From an uncultured Pseudacidovorax sp. (lineage in GTDB: Bacteria > Pseudomonadota > Gammaproteobacteria > Burkholderiales > Burkholderiaceae_C): 64,000 nt of DNA. Shown here piece after piece: positions 28,108 to 36,468 of this stretch (position 1 is the stretch's first letter; each line of letters begins with the position of its first letter). The stretch is from contig NZ_CAJYES010000226.1 in the NCBI RefSeq assembly GCF_913773995.1, positions 62,001 through 126,000 of the forward strand. The letters run 5' to 3'. A program made the translations under genes and the position numbers. Below the pieces are notes generated by a model, which worked only from the letters and a program-made list of their open reading frames with translations, ran no database searches and was not told where the DNA came from.

Positions 28108-29573
28108 TGCGTTCGCCGAGCCGGCGCACCCGCATCTTCCTGGCCGTCCTGCTGATCTACGTGGCCGGCATCACCTGGCTGCTGTGGCGGGTGGTGGGCG
28201 ACATCGATCCGCGCTACCGCGAATCGGCCGAGGAGGCGCAGGTGGAGATCGCCCAGCTCATGGCCACGCTGGTCGAGCAGGACGTGATCGCCGGCGCCAT
28301 CGACACCCGGCGGCTGGAGCCGCTGTTCCGCGCCCTCTACGCGCGTGAGTTCTCGGCCCAGATCTACAACCTGCACAAGCAGAAGGTGGAACTGCGCGTC
28401 TACGTCACCGACCGCAGCGGCCGGGTGATCTACGACTCCACCGGCCGGGCCGTCGGTGCCGACTATTCGCGCTGGATCGACGTCAGCCGGACGCTGGCCG
28501 GCAGCTACGGCGCCCGGGCCACGCGCGACGTCGAGGCCGATCCCCTCAGTTCGGTGCTCTACGTGGGCGCACCCATCCGCTGGGCCGGCGAGATCGTCGG
28601 CATGGTGGGCGTGGGCAAGCCGGTGCAGAGCTTCGGCCAGTTCGTGGAAGACGCCCGCCAGCGCGTGGTCTGGGTCGGTGCCGGTTCGGCGGCGGCGCTG
28701 CTGGTGCTGGCGCTGATCGTCTCGGTGTGGCTGGTGCGGCCCTTCGGCCTCACCGCCGACTACATCCGCTGGCTGCGCACCCAGCGGGGCTTCCATCCGC
28801 TGCGCATGCTGCGGCGCGCCGCCGCCATGGCGCGCGGCGCGTTGCAGGAGATGGGCGACGCGTTCACCGGCCGCAACTACGTGGCTGACTATGTCCAGAC
28901 CTTCACCCACGAGATCAAGAGCCCGCTTTCGGCGATCCGCGGCGCTGCCGAGCTGCTGCAGGAGGCCGGCATGCCGCCCGAGGAGCGGGAGCGCTTCCTG
29001 GCCAACATCGGCCGCGAGAGCGAACGCATCCAGCAGCTGGTGGACCGCATGATGGAGCTCACCGCGCTGGAGACGCGCCGCGTGCTCGACCAAGTGCAGC
29101 CCGTGGCTCTGGGCGCCCTACTGCGCGAGGCCGCCCAGGGCGTGGCACCGGCCGCCGCGCGCCGTGGCGTCGTGATCGACGTCCAGGGCCTGCGCGAGGA
29201 CCTGGGCGAGGTGCATGCCGAAGGCGATCCGCTGCTGCTGCGCCAGGCCGTGGGCAACCTGCTGGACAACGCCATCGATTTCTCGCCCGAGGGCGGCACC
29301 GTGCGCCTCAGCCTGCGGCTGCAGGGCCGGCGCGGCGTGGTCTCGGTGCGCGATCAGGGGCCGGGCATCCCGGCCTATGCGCAGGCACAGGTCTTCCAGA
29401 AGTTCTATTCGCTGGCGCGGCCGCACAGCCAGAAGAAGAGCACCGGCCTGGGGCTGGCCTTCGTGCGCGAGATCGCGGCGCTGCACGGCGGCAGCATCGC
29501 GCTCGGCAATGCCGAAGGCGGCGGGGCGCTGGCCACGCTCACCCTGCCGCTGATCAGCGGGCCGGTGCGCTGA
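28104..29573 (+). CDS. creC: Sensor histidine kinase (CreC-like)
   Basis: MRSPSRRTRIFLAVLLIYVAGITWLLWRVVGDIDPRYRESAEEAQVEIAQLMA… ; H-box FTHEIKSPLSAIRGAAELL. Confidence 0.85.
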   Translation: MMRSPSRRTRIFLAVLLIYVAGITWLLWRVVGDIDPRYRESAEEAQVEIAQLMATLVEQDVIAGAIDTRRLEPLFRALYAREFSAQIYNLHKQKVELRVYVTDRSGRVIYDSTGRAVGADYSRWIDVSRTLAGSYGARATRDVEADPLSSVLYVGAPIRWAGEIVGMVGVGKPVQSFGQFVEDARQRVVWVGAGSAAALLVLALIVSVWLVRPFGLTADYIRWLRTQRGFHPLRMLRRAAAMARGALQEMGDAFTGRNYVADYVQTFTHEIKSPLSAIRGAAELLQEAGMPPEERERFLANIGRESERIQQLVDRMMELTALETRRVLDQVQPVALGALLREAAQGVAPAAARRGVVIDVQGLREDLGEVHAEGDPLLLRQAVGNLLDNAIDFSPEGGTVRLSLRLQGRRGVVSVRDQGPGIPAYAQAQVFQKFYSLARPHSQKKSTGLGLAFVREIAALHGGSIALGNAEGGGALATLTLPLISGPVR

Positions 29574-29640
29574 TGCGGCCCGGTGGTCACGCGCGGACCC
29601 GCGGTGCGTCCCTTTCCGTTCCACGACGAGCCCTGCTGCC

Positions 29641-30030
29641 ATGACCCCGCATGACCACCACGACCTGTGCGCCCACTTGCAGAAGCTGGAGGTGGAACTG
29701 CACCATCCTGGCCTGCCCTGCGACGCCGGCCGGCTTCAGGCCTTGCTCCACGCGGATTTCCATGAAGTGGGCCGTTCGGGCCGGCCCTATGACCGCACCA
29801 CCGTCCTGGGCTACCTGTCGCAGGTGGTGGCTCCGCCGACGGTCGTGTCTTCCGACTTCCGCGTGGAACGCCTCGCCCCCGATGTCGCCCTGCTGCACTA
29901 TCGCTCGGTGCAGCGACCGGCCGATGGCGGGGCCGACCTGCGTACGCTGCGGTCTTCGCTGTGGCTGCGAGGCGCCGGCGGCTGGCAGCTTCGCTATCAC
30001 CAGGGCACGCCCGAGGCCGCGCAGGATTGA
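29641..30030 (+). CDS. DUF4440-like (NTF2-fold) protein
   Basis: …LQALLHADFHEVGRSGRPYDRTTVLGYLSQ…LRSSLWLRGAGGWQLRYHQGTPE. Confidence 0.75.
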   Translation: MTPHDHHDLCAHLQKLEVELHHPGLPCDAGRLQALLHADFHEVGRSGRPYDRTTVLGYLSQVVAPPTVVSSDFRVERLAPDVALLHYRSVQRPADGGADLRTLRSSLWLRGAGGWQLRYHQGTPEAAQD

Positions 30031-30065
30031 ACCGCGCAGGCCGCCATGCCGGTTCGGACAGTGGC

Positions 30066-30092
30066 CATGAAAAAACCCGGCCTCGGCCGGGT
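30066..30092 (-). terminator. Intrinsic terminator of mrcA
   Basis: Minus strand ACCCGGCC-GA-GGCCGGGT followed by TTTTT. Confidence 0.85.
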
Positions 30093-30118
30093 CGTCGCGA
30101 AACGCAGCGCGGTGCGTC

Positions 30119-32563
30119 TCAGCGGAACATGTTCAGGATCCGGTTGCGCTCGTCCTGTTGTGCAGGTGCGGCAGGCTGCCCGGGCTGGGCAGGCAGGACC
30201 GGAATCACCGGCTGGTTGCCCCAGGACGGCGCAGGGCCGGTCGTCGGGGCGCTGCTGTTGACCTCCACCGGCGTGATCGGCGTGAGGGCGGCTTCCACCC
30301 CGAGCGATTGCACGCCCTGGCCGTTGGCGTATTCGTCATACATCCATTCGCCGCTGGCGTTGGTGACGCCGGGCGGCACGTCCAGCTTGGCCACCGGCAC
30401 GCCCTTGAGCGCACCCTGCATGTAGCGTGTCCAGGCCGGCAGCGCCAGACTGCCGCCGGTCTCGCCGCGCACGCCGAGCTGGCGCGGCGTGTCGTAGCCG
30501 ATCCAGGCCACGCCCACGCGGGTCGGCTGGAAGCCGGCGAACCAGGCGTCGTGCGAGTCGTTGGTGGTCCCGGTCTTGCCGTACAGGTCGTCGCGCCGCA
30601 GCGTGGTGTAGGCGCGGCGGCCAGTGCCGTTCTTCACCACGCTGTTCAGCAGCGTGTCAATGACGAAGGCATTGCGCGCGGGGATCACACGCCCCGCTTC
30701 GTCGGCGGGCTTGGGCGGCGTGTCCTCCAAAACCTGATCGCGGGCATCGGTGATGCGGGCGATCAGGCGCGGTTCCACCTTCAGCCCGCCGTTGGCGAAG
30801 ACCGAGTAGGCCGTCGCCATCTGCAGCGGTGTCACCGAGCCGGCGCCCAGGCCCATGGTGAGGTAGGCCGGGTGCTTGTCGGCCGCGAAGCCGAAATGCG
30901 TGATCCATTCCTGCGCATAAGCCGGCGTGATCGCGTCCAGCACGCGGATGGTCACCACGTTCTTCGACTGCTCCAGCGCCTGCCGCAGTGTGATCGGGCC
31001 GGCGTAGCTGTTGTCGTAGTTCTTGGGCTCCCAGGGCGCGCCTCCGGTGGCCGCGGCATCGAAGGACAGCGGTGCGTCGTTGACGATGGTGGCGGGCGTG
31101 AAGCCCTTCTCCAGCGCGGCCGAGTAGATGAAGGGCTTGAAGCTGGAGCCCGGCTGGCGCCAGGCCTGCGTGGCATGGTTGAACTTGTTCTTGTTGAAGT
31201 CGAAGCCGCCCACCAGCGCCTTGATGGCGCCATCGCGCGGGTCCATGGCCACGAAGGCGCCTTCGACCTCGGGCAGCTGGGTCACTTCCCAGCTGTTCTG
31301 CGGGCCCGAACGTGCGATGCGCACGATGCTGCCGCGGCGGATGCGCAGCGGCTCGGCCGCCTTCTCCACCAGGCCACGCTGCACCGCCTGCAGGCCGCGG
31401 CCGGTGATTTCCACCGAGTCGCCGTTGGCGCGCACGGCCACCAGCTTGCGCGGGCTGGCCTCCAGCACCACCGCGGCCATCATGCCGCCGCTGTCGGGCT
31501 TGTCGGAGAGGGCATCGTCCACGGCCGTGTCCACATCGGTGCCGTCGGCAGGCAGTTCGACGAAGCCCTCGGGGCCGCGGTAGGGCTGCCGCTGCTCGTA
31601 GTCGACGATGGCTTCGTGCAGGCCGTCGTAGGCTGAACTCTGATCATTCCGTGCCACGGTCGTGTAGACCTTGAAGCCCTTGGTGTAGGTGTCGTCGCCG
31701 TACTTGGCCACCATCTGCTGGCGCACCATCTCGGCCACATAGTCGGCATGCAGCTGCGACGGATCGCCGGCATCGCGCAGCTTGAGCGGCTCCTGGCGGG
31801 CCTTGGCGGCGTCGGCCTCGCTCAGGTAGCCGGTCTCCACCATGCGGTTGATCACGTACTGCTGGCGGGCCACCGCGCGGCGCGGGTTGGCGATGGGGTT
31901 GTTGCTGCTGGGCGCCTTGGGCAGGCCGGCCAGCATGGCGGCCTCGGCCACCGTGATGTCCTGCAGCGGCTTGCCGAAGTAGGTCTGGGCGGCGGCCGCA
32001 AAGCCGTAGGCGCGGTTGCCCAGGTAGATCTGGTTCAGGTAGATCTCGAGGATCTGGTCCTTGGTCAGCTCGTCCTCAAGCCGCCAGGCCAGCAGCGCCT
32101 CCTTCAGCTTGCGGGTGAAGGTGCGCTCCGAGCTCAGGAACATGTTGCGCGCCACCTGCTGGGTGATGGTGGAAGCGCCCTGCCGCACGCCCCCATGCAG
32201 TGCGTTGGAGATCACCGCCCGCGTCAGGCCGATGGTGTCGAGTCCGCCATGCTGGTAGAAGCGCGCGTCCTCGGTGGCCAGCACCGCGTCCTTGAGCACC
32301 TTGGGGATCCTGTCGATGGGCACCAGCTGCCGGCGTTCCTCGCCGAACTCGCCGATCAGGTCGCCGTCGGCGGTGAACACGCGCAGCGGTAGCTTGGGCT
32401 GGTAGTTCTGCAGCGTGCTCACGTCGGGAAGCTGGCGCGACATCAGCGCCGCGGCAATGCCGACGATGGCGGCGCCGCAGACCACCGCGGTGGCACTGCC
32501 GATGGCGGTCCACTTGGCGGCTCGGCGCAGGCGGGGATCGGACAGACGGTCTTTGAAGGACAT
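30119..32563 (-). CDS. mrcA: Class A penicillin-binding protein 1A (GT51 + transpeptidase)
   Basis: …AVLATEDARFYQHGGLDTIGLTRAV…QGASTITQQVARNMFLSSERTFTRKLKE…; GSSFKPFIYSAAL; GKTGTTND. Confidence 0.95.
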   Translation of the reverse strand: MSFKDRLSDPRLRRAAKWTAIGSATAVVCGAAIVGIAAALMSRQLPDVSTLQNYQPKLPLRVFTADGDLIGEFGEERRQLVPIDRIPKVLKDAVLATEDARFYQHGGLDTIGLTRAVISNALHGGVRQGASTITQQVARNMFLSSERTFTRKLKEALLAWRLEDELTKDQILEIYLNQIYLGNRAYGFAAAAQTYFGKPLQDITVAEAAMLAGLPKAPSSNNPIANPRRAVARQQYVINRMVETGYLSEADAAKARQEPLKLRDAGDPSQLHADYVAEMVRQQMVAKYGDDTYTKGFKVYTTVARNDQSSAYDGLHEAIVDYEQRQPYRGPEGFVELPADGTDVDTAVDDALSDKPDSGGMMAAVVLEASPRKLVAVRANGDSVEITGRGLQAVQRGLVEKAAEPLRIRRGSIVRIARSGPQNSWEVTQLPEVEGAFVAMDPRDGAIKALVGGFDFNKNKFNHATQAWRQPGSSFKPFIYSAALEKGFTPATIVNDAPLSFDAAATGGAPWEPKNYDNSYAGPITLRQALEQSKNVVTIRVLDAITPAYAQEWITHFGFAADKHPAYLTMGLGAGSVTPLQMATAYSVFANGGLKVEPRLIARITDARDQVLEDTPPKPADEAGRVIPARNAFVIDTLLNSVVKNGTGRRAYTTLRRDDLYGKTGTTNDSHDAWFAGFQPTRVGVAWIGYDTPRQLGVRGETGGSLALPAWTRYMQGALKGVPVAKLDVPPGVTNASGEWMYDEYANGQGVQSLGVEAALTPITPVEVNSSAPTTGPAPSWGNQPVIPVLPAQPGQPAAPAQQDERNRILNMFR

Positions 32564-32799
32564 GGGAAAGAAACAGGAAGAGGTCGGCCGGCGGGAGGGA
32601 AGGCGAGCATGCCCGCCCGCCGGAAGGCCGCCGTAACAAGGCGTTGCCTGCACGCCGGCAGGCGCGCAAGCCTCGCGCTGTCACGGCAGCCACGCTGTCG
32701 GACGGCGGCAGCATTCTCGGTGCGGCGGGTGCCACGCCGTCGGCAGGGCCATCGTCGCCGCGGATCTTGAAAGGAGGCTGAAGGGCGCTGCACACGGAC

Positions 32800-32815
32800 T
32801 TCACACAAGCTTCAC
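32800..32815 (+). promoter_or_regulatory. Candidate CreB-binding cre-tag upstream of the VIT/exosortase cassette
   Basis: TTCAC-ACAAGC-TTCAC, perfect match to TTCACnnnnnnTTCAC. Confidence 0.75.
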
Positions 32816-32907
32816 ATGGCGCGTGGGGCTTCATCGGCCCTTCCTTCTGGCTTCGGATGCCGCGCGGACAGTCCTTCCCATCGCAGACACCGAGGAAGGA
32901 ACCGACC

Positions 32908-34974
32908 ATGAATCCAAACTTGTCCTGGCGCCGCCGGCGCAGTCCCGAAGCCCGCGGCTGCGGCCTGTGGGCGTTCACGGCGCTGATGGCGCTGGCCGCC
33001 TTTGCGTTGCTGGTGTGCCGGCCCGTCCTTGCACAGGAAACTGGCAACGATGCCACCGCGAGCCCCTATCTGGTGGTGCAAAGCGACACCCCCGGCACCG
33101 ACCGCCTGCCCCTCAAGCGAACCGACGTCGACGTGCGCATCGCCGGGGTCATCGCCGACGTGCGGGTGACGCAGACCTACCGCAACGAAGGCGAGCGCAC
33201 GCTGGAGGCGCGCTACGTCTTTCCCGGCTCCACGCGCGCGGCCGTAGGGGGCATGAACGTGCGCATTGCCGACCGGCTGATCACGGCGCAGATCCGCGAG
33301 AAGCAGCAGGCGCGGCTGGAATACCAGGAAGCGAAGCAGGCCGGCCAGACGGCTGCGCTGCTCGAGGCCGAGCGGCCCAACGTCTTCCAGATGAACGTGG
33401 CCAACATCCGGCCGGGCGACGAGGTGCGTGCGGAACTGCGCTACAGCGAGCTGCTTCTGCCGCAGTCGGGTCGCTACCAGTTCGTCTACCCCACCGTGGT
33501 GGGCCCGCGCTACTCGGGCACGGATGGAGGCGGGGGACCTTGGAGCGCCCAGCCCACGCTGCCTGCCGGCACGGCCAGTGCCGCGGCCTTCTCGCTCAAG
33601 CTGAGCCTCGATGCGCCGCTGCCGCTGGCGGACATCCGTTCGTCCAGCCATGCGCTGGCCATCCAACCCGGGCCCGACGACCGGCATGCCACCCTCACCT
33701 TGCGCGAGGATGGCCGGCCGCTGGCCAACCGCGACTTCGTGCTCGACTTCGCGCTCGCCGGTGAGCGCATCCAGTCGGGCCTGATGCTCTATCCGGGCAG
33801 CGGGGCGGATGCGGAGAACTTCTTCCTCGCGATGGTCGAGCCGCCGCGCGCCGTGGCCGCCGAGCGCATCGTGCCGCGCGACTACCTTTTCGTGGTGGAC
33901 ATCTCCGGCTCCATGCACGGCTTTCCGCTGGACACGGCCCGCGCTCTGCTCGAGCGGCTGATCGGCGGCCTGCGGCCCAGCGACACCTTCAACGTGATGC
34001 TGTTCGCTGGCAGCAACCGCATGTTGTCGGCCCGGTCGGTGCCGGCCACGCGGGCCAACATCGAGCGGGCGCTCAGGACGCTCACCGACATCCAGGGCGG
34101 CGGCAGCACCGAGCTGATCCCGGCCTTGCGCCAGGCCTATGCCCAGCCCAAGGCCGAGGGGGTCTCGCGCAGCATCGTGGTGGTGACCGACGGCTACGTC
34201 ACCGTGGAGCGCGAGGCCTTCGCGCTGGTGCGCGAGCATCTGGACCAGGCCAACCTGTTCGCTTTCGGCATCGGCTCCTCGGTCAACCGGCACCTGATCG
34301 AGGGTCTGGCTCGCGCCGGCCGTGGCGAGCCCTTCGTCATCACCGATGAACGGCAGGCACCCGAGCAGGCGGCACGCTTCCGTCGCATGGCGGAGTCGCC
34401 CGTGCTCACCGGCCTGAAGGCGCGCTTCGAGGGCCTGGAGGTGTACGACGTGGAGTCGGCCCATCTGCCCGATGTGCTGGGCGAGCGGCCCGTGGTGCTG
34501 TTCGGCAAGTGGCGCGGTGCGCTGCGCGGCCAGCTGGTGGTGGAAGGCCGCAGCGCCGAAGGCGCGTGGCGCCAGGTGCTGCCGGTGGACGCAGGCAGCC
34601 TGGCCCCGCAGGCCACGGCCCTGCGCGCCCTGTGGGCCCGCGACCGCATCGCGGCACTGGACGACCAGGAGGGCCTGGAAGGCAGCGGCCAGCAGCGCGA
34701 AGCCATCACCGCGCTGGGGCTCAAGTACAGCCTGCTCACGGCCTACACCAGCTTCGTCGCCGTCGACCAGGTGGTGCGCGGTGCGGGCGATGCCGGCACG
34801 ACGGTCGATCAGCCTCAAGCCTTGCCCGAAGGTGTGAGCGAACTCGCGCTGGGCATGCCGGTGCCGGCCACGCCCGAGCCCGAGACGCTGGGCGCCGTGG
34901 CCGTGGCGCTGGGCATGCTCGCCATGCTGCGTCGCCGGTTGTGCCGGCACGATGCGCGGCGGATGACCGCCTGA
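32908..34974 (+). CDS. VIT + vWA domain protein with PEP-CTERM-like C-terminal sorting signal
   Basis: VIT region …DVDVRIAGVIADVRVTQTYRNEGERTLEARYVFPGSTRAAVGGMNVRIADR…; MIDAS DISGSMHGFPL; C-term PATPEPETLGAVAVALGMLAMLRRRLCRHDARRMTA. Confidence 0.88.
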   Translation: MNPNLSWRRRRSPEARGCGLWAFTALMALAAFALLVCRPVLAQETGNDATASPYLVVQSDTPGTDRLPLKRTDVDVRIAGVIADVRVTQTYRNEGERTLEARYVFPGSTRAAVGGMNVRIADRLITAQIREKQQARLEYQEAKQAGQTAALLEAERPNVFQMNVANIRPGDEVRAELRYSELLLPQSGRYQFVYPTVVGPRYSGTDGGGGPWSAQPTLPAGTASAAAFSLKLSLDAPLPLADIRSSSHALAIQPGPDDRHATLTLREDGRPLANRDFVLDFALAGERIQSGLMLYPGSGADAENFFLAMVEPPRAVAAERIVPRDYLFVVDISGSMHGFPLDTARALLERLIGGLRPSDTFNVMLFAGSNRMLSARSVPATRANIERALRTLTDIQGGGSTELIPALRQAYAQPKAEGVSRSIVVVTDGYVTVEREAFALVREHLDQANLFAFGIGSSVNRHLIEGLARAGRGEPFVITDERQAPEQAARFRRMAESPVLTGLKARFEGLEVYDVESAHLPDVLGERPVVLFGKWRGALRGQLVVEGRSAEGAWRQVLPVDAGSLAPQATALRALWARDRIAALDDQEGLEGSGQQREAITALGLKYSLLTAYTSFVAVDQVVRGAGDAGTTVDQPQALPEGVSELALGMPVPATPEPETLGAVAVALGMLAMLRRRLCRHDARRMTA

Positions 34975-34991
34975 TCGAGGGAGCAACGCCA

Positions 34992-35876
34992 ATGAACCTC
35001 GTCGATTGGGCGGGCCGCCATCCCCGCAGCCTGGAGGCGGCGATCCGTCTCGACCGCCTGCCGCCCGTGTTGTGGCTGGTCGCCACCGCCCTGGTGCTCT
35101 GGCCCACCTGGCTCTGGATGGGCGCCCGCATGCTGGACCGTTCGGACGATCCACTGGGCCTGCTGGCGTTGGGTGCGCTGTGCCTGTTCGCGTGGCGGTC
35201 CCGGAGGGCGCTGCGCGCATCGCCGCGGCTGGGCCTCTTGTCGGTGGCTGCGCTGGGTGTGCTGGCGTCTTCACTACTGCGGGCCGGCAGCGTGCTGCCA
35301 CCGCTGGCCACCGGCCTGCTGGCCGTGCTGGCCATGGCCTGCGCGCTGCTCGCCTTCCTGCCGATTGGGCAGCCCGCTTTGCCGGTGCTGGGCCTCGCGG
35401 TGCTGGCGTTGCCGCTGCTGTCCTCGTTGCAGTTCTATGCGGGTTATCCGCTGCGGCTGGTCACGGCCGAGGCGGCGCGTTGGCTGTTGGCACCCTTCTT
35501 CGTGGTCGAGCGCGCTGGCAGCAGCCTGTGGATCGATGGCCGGCTGGTGATCGTGGATGCGCCCTGCTCCGGCGTGCAGATGGTGTGGATGGGGTACTTC
35601 ACCGCCTGCGTGGTGGCGCTGTTCATGACTCGGATGGACGACCGCGCCTTCCTGCGCCGGCTGCCCGTGGTCGGGCTGGTGGTGCTGGGCGGCAATGTGC
35701 TGCGCAATGCCCTGCTGGTGGGCCTGGAGGGCGCCGGCCATGCGCCCGGGCCGCTGCTGCATCAGGTTCTGGGGCTGGCGCTGCTGGCCGTGGTGTGTGG
35801 CGCGATCGGGCGGCGCATGCTGCGCACGGCACCGCAAGACCTGGGCCTCGGAAAGGACCGCCATGCGTTGGCCTGA
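34992..35876 (+). CDS. Exosortase (exosortase/archaeosortase family)
   Basis: Multi-TM protein with conserved …LWIDGRLVIVDAPCSGVQMVWMGYF…GGNVLRNALLVGLEGAGHAPGPLLHQVLG… (Cys/Arg/His catalytic pattern). Confidence 0.88.
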   Translation: MNLVDWAGRHPRSLEAAIRLDRLPPVLWLVATALVLWPTWLWMGARMLDRSDDPLGLLALGALCLFAWRSRRALRASPRLGLLSVAALGVLASSLLRAGSVLPPLATGLLAVLAMACALLAFLPIGQPALPVLGLAVLALPLLSSLQFYAGYPLRLVTAEAARWLLAPFFVVERAGSSLWIDGRLVIVDAPCSGVQMVWMGYFTACVVALFMTRMDDRAFLRRLPVVGLVVLGGNVLRNALLVGLEGAGHAPGPLLHQVLGLALLAVVCGAIGRRMLRTAPQDLGLGKDRHALA

Positions 35877-36441
35877 CGTCTTCGCGCCTTCGCCCTGGCG
35901 CAACCACTTCGCGCACCGTGTGCTGCACAAGCTGGCGTTCGCATTCGCGCTGGCGGCCGGCCTGTTGGCCAGTTTCTGGCCGCTGGGGCAGGACGGCCTT
36001 GCGTCCTCGTCCTCGTACGCAGCCTCGCCCGAGTGGCCCCCCACCTGGGACGGCGCGCCGTTGAGGCCGCAGGCGCTCGGCGAGGTGGAAGCCCGCTTCG
36101 CCCGGCACTTTCCCGGCCACATCGCCCGCTTCACCGATGGCCGGCGGGTGCTGGTGATGCGGCAGGTCGAGCGTGCCACGCGCCTGCTGCATCCGGCCGA
36201 GGACTGCTGGCGCGCGCTGGGCTATCGCGTCGTTCAGGCCCGGCTCGAACACGACGCACGCGGCCGGCTGTGGCGCTGCTTCCACGCCGAGCGCACAGGC
36301 AGCGACACCCAGCGCGTGTGCGAGCGCATCGAGGATGCCGCCGGCCAATCTTTCACCGACACTTCCGCCTGGTACTGGGCCAGCTGGCGCGCGAGCGCCG
36401 CCGGGCCCTGGACGGCGGTGACCGTGGTCTCGCCGCCATGA
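35863..36441 (+). CDS. Exosortase-associated EpsI-like protein (divergent)
   Basis: Single N-terminal TM; …LLHPAEDCWRALGYRV… resembles the EpsI H-x-PE-x-C-x-x-x-x-G motif; overlaps the exosortase 3' end by 14 nt. Confidence 0.6.
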   Translation: MRWPDVFAPSPWRNHFAHRVLHKLAFAFALAAGLLASFWPLGQDGLASSSSYAASPEWPPTWDGAPLRPQALGEVEARFARHFPGHIARFTDGRRVLVMRQVERATRLLHPAEDCWRALGYRVVQARLEHDARGRLWRCFHAERTGSDTQRVCERIEDAAGQSFTDTSAWYWASWRASAAGPWTAVTVVSPP

Positions 36442-36468
36442 ACGACACGACAGACAACGGGACGCGAT

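Noticed and set aside
30158-31636. 492-aa plus-strand ORF antisense to mrcA
   Set aside because: Antisense shadow ORF in GC-rich DNA; PBP1A motifs are intact on the minus strand.
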